DNA of 64,000 nucleotides, from contig PLNW01000074.1 in assembly GCA_003142855.1 (NCBI GenBank), positions 1 through 64,000 on the forward strand, given 5' to 3'. Source of the DNA: Myxococcales bacterium (lineage in GTDB: Bacteria; Myxococcota_A; Polyangia; Fen-1088). The notes beneath the pieces were generated by a model that had not been told where the DNA came from, did not search any database, and was given only the letters and a program-made list of their open reading frames with translations. How positions within the stretch are numbered: the first letter of the stretch is position 1; every line of letters starts with the position of its first letter. A program made the position numbers and the translations under genes. Shown here in pieces: positions 8,855 through 17,908 of the stretch.

Positions 8855-9480
8855 GCGGGTACCCCCTGAGCGCGCGCCAGGTGCGCCTTGATGTTGTCGT
8901 AGGTGACCGCCGAGACGGACTCGACCGCCATGACGTGGGCGCCGGAGGCACGGGCCGCCTGCAGCCCGTGCTCGTTATCCTCCACCACCAGCACCTCCTC
9001 GGGGCGGAGCGAGAGCGCCGCGAAAGCCTTCAGGTAGATCTCGGGGTCGGGCTTGGCCCGCTGCACGTCTTCGTTGCTGAGCAGGATGTCCATGTGCTGC
9101 CGGAGGCTGGACTTCTCCATGAACAGCTCGACCGACTTGCGCACCGAATTGGACGCCACACCCAGCCGGTACCCCTCGGCCTTGAGCCGTGACAGTGCGT
9201 ACTGTCGCTGGAACGAGGGCTTGCAGTGCACCTGCACGAGTTCCGTCGTGTAGATCTGCTTCAGTTCGTTGATGAAGGCGTGCAGGCCGTGCGGAAGTCC
9301 TCCATCACGGGTCAGGATTTCCAGTTTGCGGCGTGTGGGAAGACCATCGTACGTCACCAGGTGGTCGTATCGATCGATCTCGTAGCCAAACACGCGCAGC
9401 GCACGGTTCAGGGCCTGGTAGTGCCAGTCCCGCGCGTCGACCAGCACCCCATCCATGTCGAAAACGATGGCTTTGATCAT
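8851..9480 (-). CDS. HAD-superfamily phosphatase / phosphomutase
   Basis: A 209-residue HAD protein of the beta-phosphoglucomutase-like subclass with an alpha-helical cap. Motif I is DMDGVLVD near residue 8 (nucleophile and acid-base Asp pair), motif II VASNS, motif III the Lys of RAKPDPEIY, and motif IV VVEDNEHG. It likely dephosphorylates or isomerises a sugar phosphate used by the adjacent nucleotidyltransferases. It starts 9 bp after the GDPD-like gene and overlaps the following gene by 4 bp. Confidence 0.87.
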   Translation of the reverse strand: MIKAIVFDMDGVLVDARDWHYQALNRALRVFGYEIDRYDHLVTYDGLPTRRKLEILTRDGGLPHGLHAFINELKQIYTTELVQVHCKPSFQRQYALSRLKAEGYRLGVASNSVRKSVELFMEKSSLRQHMDILLSNEDVQRAKPDPEIYLKAFAALSLRPEEVLVVEDNEHGLQAARASGAHVMAVESVSAVTYDNIKAHLARAQGVPA

Positions 9481-9489
9481 CGGCTTGCC

Positions 9490-10122
9490 TCAAGCACCCG
9501 CGAACAACTGCCGTGCGGCTTCCGGATGATCGGTGCAGATGTAGAGGGCGTCCGAGCCCGCACACGACATGGACGCCCAGCGCTGCCACACCGGCTCGTG
9601 AGAACGCCCGTGCAGTTCGGGCGAGACCAGCGCCACCTGTTTGCCGGCAACCAGATGCCTCGATACCACACTCTCGCTGATCCAGTCCTCGCGGAAGCAG
9701 TCGATCCAGACACCGCGCGCCTGTTGGTAGAACGCGGGCTGCGGCTCCACCTCGCTCAGGCGGGTGAAGGCGGGCAATCCGGCCCGCACGTACTCCAGGG
9801 CGTCCGGCACGGCCATGTCGAACACGAAGCTGGACCGAACGGCGAACTCACGCAAGAGGTCGCCGATGGCGTGGGCTAGCCCGCAGGATTTCACGTTGAT
9901 GGCCAGCGGCGTCTGTGGGCCTACCTCGTGGTGCAGGGTGAGCAGGTCGCGAAAGCTGGGTGCGGTGGCATCCGGCGGATCGTGCGAAATCACCAACGCG
10001 CGCTGCAGATCGCGCACATCGGTCTCGATCCCGAATCCAGCCTCGAAGGACCGCCGGAAAGCCACCAGCGTGTTCCTCTCGTCGGGACGGCGGAAGAGCC
10101 CGCGATGACTTAAGATTCGCAT
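9490..10122 (-). CDS. Glycerophosphodiester phosphodiesterase-like protein
   Basis: A 210-residue single-domain protein with the GDPD active-site pattern: SHRG at residues 5-8, ETDVRD at 33-38 (metal-binding Glu and Asp) and SHD near 46-48. It is shorter than typical GDPD enzymes (about 240-300 residues) and has no signal peptide, so it is expected in the cytoplasm. Its place between a sugar epimerase and a HAD phosphatase suggests that it acts on a phosphodiester intermediate of glycan precursor synthesis rather than in phospholipid turnover; that is inference. Confidence 0.78.
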   Translation of the reverse strand: MRILSHRGLFRRPDERNTLVAFRRSFEAGFGIETDVRDLQRALVISHDPPDATAPSFRDLLTLHHEVGPQTPLAINVKSCGLAHAIGDLLREFAVRSSFVFDMAVPDALEYVRAGLPAFTRLSEVEPQPAFYQQARGVWIDCFREDWISESVVSRHLVAGKQVALVSPELHGRSHEPVWQRWASMSCAGSDALYICTDHPEAARQLFAGA

Positions 10123-10183
10123 GGGATCCCGGAGATCATATCATCCGGCCCTTCGCGCGGGCACGGCTTTGTGCGCGCCACCA

Positions 10184-11236
10184 TCATGAAGCCGCGCCGT
10201 CACGCATGGAGCGTGCGAATTCGTCGAAGATGTCGTCGAGGCTGCGCGTGATGGTCCAGTTGGGATAGTGAGCCTTCAGCTTGCGCAGATCGGAGTAGTA
10301 GCAGATGTGGTCGCCGATCCGGTTGGTTTCCGAGTAGGTCCAGTCGAGCTTCTTGCCGGTGAGCTGCTCGACGCGATCAATACACTCCAGGATGGAGACG
10401 CTGTTGGCCTTGCCTCCGCCCAGGTTGTAGACCTCGCCCGGCCGGGGAGCCAGGATGAATTCCTCCATGGCTCGTACCACGTCGTGGCAGTGGATCTGGT
10501 CGCGCACCTGCTTGCCCTTGTAGCCGTTCACCGTGTAGTGACGGCCCTCGCCCAAGGCCTTGAAGAAGTAGGCGAGGAAGCCGTGCAGTTCGGCGCTCGA
10601 GTGGCGAACACCCGTCAGACAACCGCCGCGGAAGACCCCGGTCTTCATGCCGAAGTAGCGGCCGTACTCCTGACAGAGGACATCCGCCGCCACCTTGCTC
10701 GCGCCGAACAGGCTGTGCAGCGATTGATCGATAGTGAAGGTCTCGGGGATTCCGTGCTGCCATTCGGGCTCTGCATAGTCCCAGCGCTTGGGCAACTCGG
10801 CCAGCGCAAGGCGATTGGGCGCGTCGCCGTAGACTTTGTTGGTGCTCATGAAGACGAACGGGGCCTCGGGCACATGGCGGCGCACCGCCTCCAGCAGGTT
10901 GAGCGTGCCGACCGCGTTGGTGTCGAAGTCGTCAAACGGCATGCGCGCCGCGAGGTCGTGCGAGGGCTGGGCCGCGCAGTGAACCACGGCATCCGGGTGG
11001 ATCTCCTCGACGGCTGCCAGCACCACCGGACGATTGCGGATGTCGATATCGCGGCAGACGAAACCGGCCACCTGGTGCTCCAGCCACGTGCGCACCCAGG
11101 TCGTATCACCGTCCGCGCCGAAGAAGTGCCGACGCAGATTGTTGTCGAGGCCAACCACCCGGTGGCCCTGCCCGGCGAAATGCAACACGGCTTCGCTACC
11201 GATGAGTCCACTGCTGCCGGTCACTAAGACTTTCAT
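10184..11236 (-). CDS. NAD-dependent NDP-sugar epimerase (CDP-tyvelose/paratose 2-epimerase-like SDR)
   Basis: A 350-residue extended short-chain dehydrogenase. The NAD loop is VTGSSGLIG at residues 4-12. The block [10 protein letters not shown] and the following ELHGFLAYF and [12 protein letters not shown] resemble the CDP-paratose 2-epimerase branch, which carries a Ser in place of the usual YxxxK region ([12 protein letters not shown] here). The ATG at 11236 is preceded by AGGAG at good spacing; the open frame extends to 11473 but without similarity. It is the first gene of the minus-strand polysaccharide run and diverges from the radical-SAM gene across 109 bp, which should hold both promoters. 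Confidence 0.87.
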   Translation of the reverse strand: MKVLVTGSSGLIGSEAVLHFAGQGHRVVGLDNNLRRHFFGADGDTTWVRTWLEHQVAGFVCRDIDIRNRPVVLAAVEEIHPDAVVHCAAQPSHDLAARMPFDDFDTNAVGTLNLLEAVRRHVPEAPFVFMSTNKVYGDAPNRLALAELPKRWDYAEPEWQHGIPETFTIDQSLHSLFGASKVAADVLCQEYGRYFGMKTGVFRGGCLTGVRHSSAELHGFLAYFFKALGEGRHYTVNGYKGKQVRDQIHCHDVVRAMEEFILAPRPGEVYNLGGGKANSVSILECIDRVEQLTGKKLDWTYSETNRIGDHICYYSDLRKLKAHYPNWTITRSLDDIFDEFARSMRDGAAS

Positions 11237-11345
11237 GCTGCGCGCTCCTTCGGCCATCATAGACGGAGACCTCGCGGCCCGCCACCTGCAGGGTGCGCCG
11301 CTTTGGTCTTGCCCACGTGGTTTTTCGAGTTCAGGCTGATTTACC

Positions 11346-12908
11346 GTGTCCGAGGCGTCTCCGTCGCTCCCCCGCATCACCGTCCTGCTCGCCAACGCCC
11401 CCACGCGCATCCCGGCCGGCAAAGGCCGGGAGCGTTTCTTCGTGAAGGCGGGCAGCCGGTGGCCCTTTTCCATCGAGAAGGCGGTGGACGAGCCGTGCCG
11501 ATACGTCCCGTTTCCTTTCGGCCTGGCCTACCTGGCGGCGCTGCTCGAACGAGACGGGGTCGACGTGGCGGTCTACGACGGGGTCGCTCTCAACACCTCG
11601 GCCGCTGCGCTGTTGGACTACGCTGTCCGGAGCCGGCCGCAGGTCGTGTTCATGGAGACCACGACCCCGACAGTGGAGCACGATCTGGCCCTATGCCGCG
11701 AGATCAAGACTCGCACGGGCGCGCTCATTGCTCTAGGCGGAGCCCATGCCACCACCTTTGCAGAATCGATCCTGCGCGAGCATCCACAGATCGACTGGAT
11801 CCTGCTCGGCGAGTACGAGCTGAACGCACGCGACGCGATCGAAGCCTGGCGTCAGGGCGAGCCGTTGCTCGATGGCGTCGCCGGGCTGGTGCGGGCACAG
11901 GCCCTGGCGGACGGCTCGCGGCGGATCGTGTCGGGACCGCCGGGCGCGCCCATCGAACCGCTCGACCTTCTGCCCATGCCGGCCCGCCACCTCTTCCCCA
12001 CGGCCGAGGCGCCTTCGCTCTGGCCCTATTGGGACGGCTTCTGCCGGCACCGGCCCGCGGTCCAGATGCACGCGAGCCGCGGCTGCCCGTTCCACTGCAC
12101 CTTCTGTCTGTGGGTGAGCGTGATGTACCGCAATGGCCCATACCGAATGTTCTCCGCCAAGCGTGTGGTCGACGAAATGGAACACGTGATGCGCGAGTAC
12201 GGCGCCAGGGAGATCTACTTCGACGACGACATCTTCACTGCGCGCGAGGCGCACGTGTTGGCCATCTGCCAGGAGATCGCGGCGCGTAAGCTGCGCGTTC
12301 CCTGGTCGGTGATGGGCGACGCCATGGCGGTCAGCGAGCGCGCCATCGAGGAGATGGCCCGCGCCGGATGCATCGGCATGAAGCTGGGCATCGAGAGCGC
12401 GAACAGCCGGGTGCTGGAGCAGGCGAGAAAGCCGATCCGGCTGGACAAGGTGCGCAACGTGGTGCTCTGGTGCAGCCAGCGCGGTATCAAGACCCACGCC
12501 ACGATCACTTTCGGCCTCGATGGCGAGACCCTCGACAGCATGCGCGAGACGCTCGAGTTCTGCCGGAGCTTGCCGGTCGACTCGATCCAGTTCTCGGTGG
12601 CGACCCCGTTCCCGGGCACGCCCTACTACGAGCATGCAAGCCGCAGCGGGCACCTGCTGGACGCGAGCTGGATTGACTTCGACGGCAGCCGCTCGGCAGT
12701 GATCCGTCGCGAAGGGCTGAGTGCCGAGGAGATTGCCGAGTTTGCGGCCCGCGCGCCCTCGCGCTGGCTGCGGGCCAGGCTGCGCGATCCGGCCTGGCTG
12801 CGCCGCCAGGCTCGCTACCTGCGCGAGATCCTTGCCGACCAGGGTCTGGCGGGGGTCAAGCGCCGGCTGGTTCGCGCCGCGCGCCTGCTGCTGGCAAGGC
12901 CAGGTTAG
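11346..12908 (+). CDS. B12-binding radical SAM protein
   Basis: A 520-residue enzyme. Residues about 1-150 form a cobalamin-binding Rossmann-like domain ([16 protein letters not shown], then [13 protein letters not shown]). The radical SAM [4Fe-4S] motif follows as [10 protein letters not shown] near residue 248, with downstream IYFDDDIFT and [10 protein letters not shown] typical of the BchE/anaerobic-magnesium-protoporphyrin-cyclase-like group. The start is GTG, with no strong Shine-Dalgarno. A glycosyltransferase gene follows 10 bp later on the same strand, so a role in modifying a glycan or lipid precursor (for example C-methylation) is plausible. The substrate is unknown. Confidence 0.88.
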   Translation: MSEASPSLPRITVLLANAPTRIPAGKGRERFFVKAGSRWPFSIEKAVDEPCRYVPFPFGLAYLAALLERDGVDVAVYDGVALNTSAAALLDYAVRSRPQVVFMETTTPTVEHDLALCREIKTRTGALIALGGAHATTFAESILREHPQIDWILLGEYELNARDAIEAWRQGEPLLDGVAGLVRAQALADGSRRIVSGPPGAPIEPLDLLPMPARHLFPTAEAPSLWPYWDGFCRHRPAVQMHASRGCPFHCTFCLWVSVMYRNGPYRMFSAKRVVDEMEHVMREYGAREIYFDDDIFTAREAHVLAICQEIAARKLRVPWSVMGDAMAVSERAIEEMARAGCIGMKLGIESANSRVLEQARKPIRLDKVRNVVLWCSQRGIKTHATITFGLDGETLDSMRETLEFCRSLPVDSIQFSVATPFPGTPYYEHASRSGHLLDASWIDFDGSRSAVIRREGLSAEEIAEFAARAPSRWLRARLRDPAWLRRQARYLREILADQGLAGVKRRLVRAARLLLARPG

Positions 12909-12918
12909 GTTTCCACCG

Positions 12919-14115
12919 ATGAAGATCCTGCTGCTCAATCACAACGTGGTGGAACGGAGCACATTCTATCGGGCCTTCTATTTCGGCCGCGAACTGGCCG
13001 ATTGCGGCCATGAGGTGACGCTGGCCACCGTCTCGCGCCGGAATGTCCTGCGTCCCGTGGTGGCACTGCGCGAAGGCGTGCGCGTGATTGAGACTCCAGA
13101 CTTGGGCGTGTGGCTGGCGCGCACAGGATGGGATCCCTGGGACACTGCCTGGCGGGTGGCGCGCTTTTTGGGCGAGCGGCCCGACCTGGTGCACGGGTTC
13201 GACTGCCGTCCGGTTGTGCTCGGGCCCAGCCTGGCGCTCAAGGCCCTGGCGCACACCCCGTGGGTGAGTGACTGGGCCGACTGGTGGGGGCGGGGCGGGG
13301 CCATCTCCTTGCGCAAGAGCTGGATCGGCCGAGTGGGCTTTGCGCCATTCGAAACCTTTCTGGAGGAACGCTTCCGTCAATTCGCCGACCAGGTCACCGT
13401 GACCAGCCGTGCCCTTGCCGAACGCGCGCTCGGTCTGGGAATCGCCCGCGAGCGGGTCCACTTCATCCCGTCGGGAGCCAACGTGCGCACGATACCCGTG
13501 CTCGATCAGAGGTCCTGTCGTGCGGAGCTTGGCTTGCCGGCCGATGCGCCCATCGCCTGCTTCGTCGGCTTCGTCCAATACGACCTGGCGCTCGCGGTGC
13601 GCGCCTTTGCTGTCGCCCGCCGATCCGTGCCCGACGCGCTCCTGCTGCTCGTGGGTCCGCGCAACCGGGAGGCCGAGCAGCTGATTGCGGAACTCGGCCT
13701 GTCCGGTGCCGTCCACTCCACCGGCACCCTCCCCTTTGCCCGGGTGCCGGTTCCCATGGGCGCCTCCGACGTGTTGCTGCTGCCCTGCTCGAACACCCTG
13801 ACCAACCGGGCGCGCGGTCCCATCAAGCTGGGCGATTACCTGGCCGCGGGCCGGGCCGTGCTGGCCAACCCAGTGGGCGATCTAGTCGAGGTTTTCCAGG
13901 CCGACGAGGTCGGCGTGATGGCCCCCGATGATGGGCAGGGATACGGGACGGCGCTGGCGGGTTTGCTGAAGGACCGCGGCCGCACCGCCCGCATGGGGCG
14001 GACGGCGCGCAAAGTGGCCGAGGAGAAGTACGCCTGGAAGCACGTGTCCGCGAGACTGGTCGATGTGTATCAGCGAGCGATGGGGGCGCGAGCCTCCAGA
14101 GCGGGTTGTATGTAG
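12919..14115 (+). CDS. Glycosyltransferase, GT-B fold (family 4-like)
   Basis: A 398-residue cytoplasmic glycosyltransferase. The N-terminal domain starts MKILLLNHNVVERSTFY and includes FGRELADCGHEVTLAT. The C-terminal nucleotide-sugar domain contains FVGFVQYDLAL, LLLVGP and LPCSNTLTNRARGPIKLGDYLAAG, where the usual E-x7-E region is replaced by a PIKLGDYLAAGRAVLA block. The ATG at 12919 is 10 bp after the radical-SAM stop; the in-frame stretch back to 12721 overlaps that gene and is not expected to be translated. A hairpin follows at 14148-14164. Confidence 0.88.
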   Translation: MKILLLNHNVVERSTFYRAFYFGRELADCGHEVTLATVSRRNVLRPVVALREGVRVIETPDLGVWLARTGWDPWDTAWRVARFLGERPDLVHGFDCRPVVLGPSLALKALAHTPWVSDWADWWGRGGAISLRKSWIGRVGFAPFETFLEERFRQFADQVTVTSRALAERALGLGIARERVHFIPSGANVRTIPVLDQRSCRAELGLPADAPIACFVGFVQYDLALAVRAFAVARRSVPDALLLLVGPRNREAEQLIAELGLSGAVHSTGTLPFARVPVPMGASDVLLLPCSNTLTNRARGPIKLGDYLAAGRAVLANPVGDLVEVFQADEVGVMAPDDGQGYGTALAGLLKDRGRTARMGRTARKVAEEKYAWKHVSARLVDVYQRAMGARASRAGCM

Positions 14116-14147
14116 CCAAGCGAACGGACCGGTGGTCGACGCGATGG

Positions 14148-14175
14148 GAACCCTGGGAGGGTTCGCTTTGTCCTT
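14148..14175 (+). terminator. Possible terminator after the glycosyltransferase gene
   Basis: GAACCC and GGGTTC form a 6-bp stem with a 5-base loop, followed by a weak T-rich run (GCTTTGTCCTT). It lies 33 bp downstream of the glycosyltransferase stop. The stem resembles the stronger hairpin at 25263. The tail is weak, so efficiency is uncertain. Confidence 0.45.
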
Positions 14176-14205
14176 CGGCCCCCCACCTGCCACCACCCCA
14201 CGCTC

Positions 14206-14235
14206 GCTTCCCCCTTCGGGGACTTCGGGACCTGC
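14206..14235. repeat. Dispersed GC-rich intergenic repeat, copy 1
   Basis: 26 of 30 bases match 23369-23398, including an exact CGGGGACTTCGGGACC block preceded by a run of C. Weaker similarity continues for another 40 bases (CGCGCCCTCGC). Both copies sit just downstream of a plus-strand gene in a convergent gap. Confidence 0.6.
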
Positions 14236-14452
14236 ACCTTCCCCACCACAGCCGCTCGCTACGCCTCGCGCCCTCGCGCTCGGCCTCGCCATACCCTCCC
14301 GCGACGCTACGCTGCCAGCCTAGCCGGCAGGCTCCGCACGCGTCTGGGGCGGTCAATCTGCATCGGATTCACGGGGGTACTCTGGGTGCTCTTGGTGAAG
14401 TGCACCGGACATTTTGCACGTGTACACCGACTGTGCCAGCGCCCAGCGCTTT

Positions 14453-15862
14453 CTACCTCGCCCCTCGCCTCGACAGGACCGCGGGAATGGTGGCCAGCAG
14501 CAGGCGCAGGTCCAGCCCCAGCGACCAGCGATCGACGTATTCCTGATCCATGCGCATCCAGTCGGCAAATCCCACGTTGCTGCGGCCGCTGGTCTGCCAC
14601 AGCCCGGTGATCCCTGGCTTCATGGACAGGCGGCGGCGCTGCGAGCCGTGGATGCGTTGCTGTTCCTGTTCGGGCAAGGGCCGCGGGCCGACCAGGCTCA
14701 TGGCGCCGCCCAGGACGTGGAAGAGCTGCGGCAGTTCGTCCAGGCTGGTCCGGCGCAGGAATTCGCCTAGCCGGGTCACGCGCGGATCGTGGGTCACCTT
14801 GAACGCCGGACCGTCGACTTCGTTGGGCGCTGCCAGGGCCGCCTTCAGCTCGTCGCTGTCCTTCAGCATGGTCCGGAACTTCAGCATGCGGAAGCGCCGG
14901 CCGTGCAGGCCGACGCGCACCTGCGAGAAGACCACGGGACGGCCATCGAGCAGGGCGATGGCCAGCGCGATGCCGATGAAGACCGGCGCCAACACGATCA
15001 CGGCGGCCGAGGCCAGCACCAGGTCCAGCACCTGCTTGACCGCCATTTGCGCCGCTCTGCGCGTGGACGGGGCGAAGAACAGGAAGTGCGCGCCGGCGCC
15101 CGATTCGACGTGCGGGGCCAGGCGAGGCACCTGCGGCCAAGGCAGGGGAATGCTGGCGGACAGGCCCAGATCGGCGCAGACCTGCACGACCCAGCCTGCC
15201 CGGCGCGGCGAAAGCTGGGCCAACACCACCACCGCGTCCACCGCCTCGTCGTGCAGGACCGTGGGCAGCTGTCCCAGGGCGCCCAAGTGCTTCGGCGCAC
15301 CGCCATCCGATTCGCCGCGGCCGAGATAGCCTATGACCTCGGGCGGGAACGGATCGGCGAGCAGGCCGTCCACGAAACCTTGCATGGTCTGCCCAGGCTC
15401 ACCGATCAAGAGCAGGCGGCCACGGGTGTGTCCCTTTGCGTGCTGCCGCTTCGCCCACAGCCGAAGCGCGAGCCGCTCCGCCAGCATGAAGACGAACGAC
15501 AGCGCCAGAAACATGGCCATGATCGAGCGGTTCACGACTGTCTTGGTGAAAAAGGTGACCGCGGTCAGCGCGGCCAGCCCCAGCAGGTGGAGCGCGATCA
15601 GGCGCAGCACAGTGCGGGCGATCGACCAGCGCTTCTCCAGCGGACGGTCTAGGCCCAGCAGCGCGACCAGGATCACCCACAGCGGCAGCGCCAGATACGC
15701 CAGCAGGATGAAGCCTTCGGGGCCCGCGGGCGCCCGCAGGAAGGCGAAGTGCATCCACAGCAGCGAGTGCAAGGCGTAGGCCGCGAACATCGCGAGCACG
15801 ACCTGCAGAGCGTCGCCAGCCTGGATCAGCGCCCGCGGCGAACGGATCCCTGTCCCGTTCAT
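14453..15862 (-). CDS. Polyprenyl-phosphate sugar phosphotransferase (initiating glycosyl-1-P transferase)
   Basis: An inner-membrane enzyme of the WbaP/CpsE-type polyisoprenyl-phosphate hexose-1-phosphate transferase family, which transfers a sugar phosphate to undecaprenyl phosphate to start a repeat unit. The N-terminal half has four hydrophobic spans and a CoA-binding-like Rossmann region. The C-terminal catalytic half shows FRMLKFRTM, TSLDELPQLFHVL, SLVGPRPLP and PGITGLWQTSGR. The ATG at 15862 has GGGGA upstream; a GTG at 15922 would add 20 residues (MFEPGMPHS). It is transcribed alone, divergent from the membrane protein at 16069. Confidence 0.93.
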   Translation of the reverse strand: MNGTGIRSPRALIQAGDALQVVLAMFAAYALHSLLWMHFAFLRAPAGPEGFILLAYLALPLWVILVALLGLDRPLEKRWSIARTVLRLIALHLLGLAALTAVTFFTKTVVNRSIMAMFLALSFVFMLAERLALRLWAKRQHAKGHTRGRLLLIGEPGQTMQGFVDGLLADPFPPEVIGYLGRGESDGGAPKHLGALGQLPTVLHDEAVDAVVVLAQLSPRRAGWVVQVCADLGLSASIPLPWPQVPRLAPHVESGAGAHFLFFAPSTRRAAQMAVKQVLDLVLASAAVIVLAPVFIGIALAIALLDGRPVVFSQVRVGLHGRRFRMLKFRTMLKDSDELKAALAAPNEVDGPAFKVTHDPRVTRLGEFLRRTSLDELPQLFHVLGGAMSLVGPRPLPEQEQQRIHGSQRRRLSMKPGITGLWQTSGRSNVGFADWMRMDQEYVDRWSLGLDLRLLLATIPAVLSRRGAR

Positions 15863-16068
15863 GGTCGGGCGTCCCCGGCGATCGCGACGCCGAGCAGAAT
15901 GGGGCATTCCAGGTTCAAACACGACGATTATCGCGAGACGTGCGCGGCGCTGTCAAACAGCCATTGTCGGTCACCTGGCCGACCTTGGAACTGATTCCGC
16001 GCCGGGCGGCCTTCCGCTACAATGCTCGCGTCGTGCGCTGGCGTCAGGCTGTGCGCAGGCAAATTGCC

Positions 16069-17892
16069 ATGAGCCACGAGCCAAGCGGGACGGCGAACAA
16101 CGATACGCCTCGGTTCCTGGGTCGCGTAAGCGAGCGCCAGAGCGTGATCTTGGTGCTGGCCGTGCTGGGCGCTGTGGCCGCCCTGCTCATCGTGCCAGGT
16201 GTGTTCACCGTCGACGAGAACAATCACCTGGCCTGGGTGGTGTCGCTGCGTGCGGGACGGCTGACCTTGCCGGGCACCGACGGCCTGCCGCGCTCGAGCG
16301 AGTTGCTCTTCTTCGATCCCGTGCCGGAGGTGCGCCCCGGGGCGCGAGCCTCGTCGGTGGTGCCTCCGCTGTACGCGCTGTTCGCGCTGCCTTTCTCGCT
16401 TGCTGGCTGGACCGGCCTCTTTCTCCTCAACCTCGCGGCGTGGCTGGTCACCATCGCTCTGGTGCGCGCGGCGGCGCGGCGTGCAGGGGCCTCGCAGCCG
16501 GCGGCGTGGGTCGGGGCGCTGGCCTTTGCCCTGGCTGGATTTTCGCTCGAATACGCGGTGGGGGTGTGGCCGCACGCGCTGGCTGCCTGCCTGTCCCTGG
16601 CTGCCTTCGTGGCGGCGCTCCACGCGGCCCAGAGGGATCGACTCCGCTGGGCGTACGCCGCAGGGCTGCTCGCTGGCCTGGCCGCTGGCGTGCGCTACCA
16701 GCACATCGTGACCGCTGGACTGATCGGGCTCGCTCTGCTGGCAGATCCGGTGCGACGGGTGCGTAGGGCCGTCGCGTACGCCGCTGGCCTGGCGCTGCCG
16801 CTCGCTCTGTGCTCAGTCGCCAACAGTTTGCGCGCGGGCATCGTGAGTCCGGTCAGCAAGGGCCGTGGCTACGTGGCCCTGCGGGGGCTGGCGACAGGCG
16901 CGTCGCCATGGGATCCCCTGCGCGCGTTCGGCGCCCATGTGCTGGATTTCAGTATGCAGCGGCACATCCCCATGTGGCAGCAGATAGGCGGTCACTGGAG
17001 CGACACCGGCGCATTGATGTTGCTGTCGGCAGTGAAGAAGGCGCTTCTGCAATCCGCACCCTGGATGCTGGTGGTGATGGTGGCTATGGCCGCGGCCTGG
17101 CTGCGCGGTGAGCCCGCGAATCCGGCACGGCGGGTGTTGCGCGCCGCGGGCATAGTCGTGGCCGGAGTGTTGCTTCTATTTGCCCTTGCGGGCACCGACC
17201 GTCCCGACGGCTGGTGCTACAACGCGCGCTATTTTTTCGATCTGATCCCGCTGGCCGCGCTGGCCCTTGCTTTGCTAGTCGAGCGGACGGGAATGCGCTG
17301 GCGGCCGCTGGCGGTCGGGGCGGCCGCTGGCGGCCTGGGCGCTCTTGTACCCTTGGCTCTCTCGCCAGCCTCGGCCGTGCGCCAGTTCGCGCTGATGTAT
17401 GTGCCTTTGCTGCTGGCCTTCGCGTCGGTTTTGCTGTTCGCGACTGCGTGGCGCCGGCCGCACCTTCAGCGCTGGTTGGCGCCGGCCATGGGCGTTCTTC
17501 TCGGTTGGGCAACGGCTGTGCACCTGGGCGACGATCTGCCGGCCGCACGCGCCCGCCGGCTCTCGAACCTCAATAAGCTTTCATCGGTGGCGGCGCTTCT
17601 GCCCGACGTGCCCGCGGCGCTGTTCGCGCAGCGTACCGAGGCGCTGGGACCGCTGCTGCTGGAACGACGAGATCTGGTGATTGCAGCCACGTGGCCGGAC
17701 CACGGCCGCGATGCGCCGGCTCTGGTGGAGGCTTTCCAGCGAGCGGGGCGACGCGTGTTTGTCCTGCCCGACGTTCCCGAGGACGAGCTGCGAATGCTCA
17801 GCGCGGGGCGAGCGGTGCGACCGGTGGGCGGCCCAGACTCGCTCTTCCTGGAAATCGGTCCGCGTCGGCAGGCCGCGCCTGTGAACCCGTAG
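16069..17892 (+). CDS. Multi-spanning GT-C type membrane protein (GT39-like)
   Basis: A 607-residue integral membrane protein with about twelve hydrophobic segments. After the first span a short loop reads GVFTVDENNHLAWVV, with the acidic pair typical of GT-C enzymes that use polyprenyl-phosphate sugars. The last 130 residues are soluble. The ATG at 16069 (MSHEPSG) is preferred; the frame is open to 15940 but that segment is not membrane-protein-like. It probably transfers a sugar from a lipid carrier outside the membrane; donor and acceptor are unknown. Confidence 0.7.
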   Translation: MSHEPSGTANNDTPRFLGRVSERQSVILVLAVLGAVAALLIVPGVFTVDENNHLAWVVSLRAGRLTLPGTDGLPRSSELLFFDPVPEVRPGARASSVVPPLYALFALPFSLAGWTGLFLLNLAAWLVTIALVRAAARRAGASQPAAWVGALAFALAGFSLEYAVGVWPHALAACLSLAAFVAALHAAQRDRLRWAYAAGLLAGLAAGVRYQHIVTAGLIGLALLADPVRRVRRAVAYAAGLALPLALCSVANSLRAGIVSPVSKGRGYVALRGLATGASPWDPLRAFGAHVLDFSMQRHIPMWQQIGGHWSDTGALMLLSAVKKALLQSAPWMLVVMVAMAAAWLRGEPANPARRVLRAAGIVVAGVLLLFALAGTDRPDGWCYNARYFFDLIPLAALALALLVERTGMRWRPLAVGAAAGGLGALVPLALSPASAVRQFALMYVPLLLAFASVLLFATAWRRPHLQRWLAPAMGVLLGWATAVHLGDDLPAARARRLSNLNKLSSVAALLPDVPAALFAQRTEALGPLLLERRDLVIAATWPDHGRDAPALVEAFQRAGRRVFVLPDVPEDELRMLSAGRAVRPVGGPDSLFLEIGPRRQAAPVNP

Positions 17893-17908
17893 CGGTGAGC
17901 AGCCGCTG

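Larger units (their letters stand above)
14116..14452. other. Intergenic region between convergent genes
   Basis: There are 337 bp without a convincing gene. It holds a GAACCC/GGGTTC hairpin (14148-14164), a GC-rich block at 14206-14235 that matches 23369-23398, and further inverted repeats such as AGCCTAGCCGGCAGGCT near 14320. A few short frames cross it but show no similarity or ribosome site. Confidence 0.7.
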
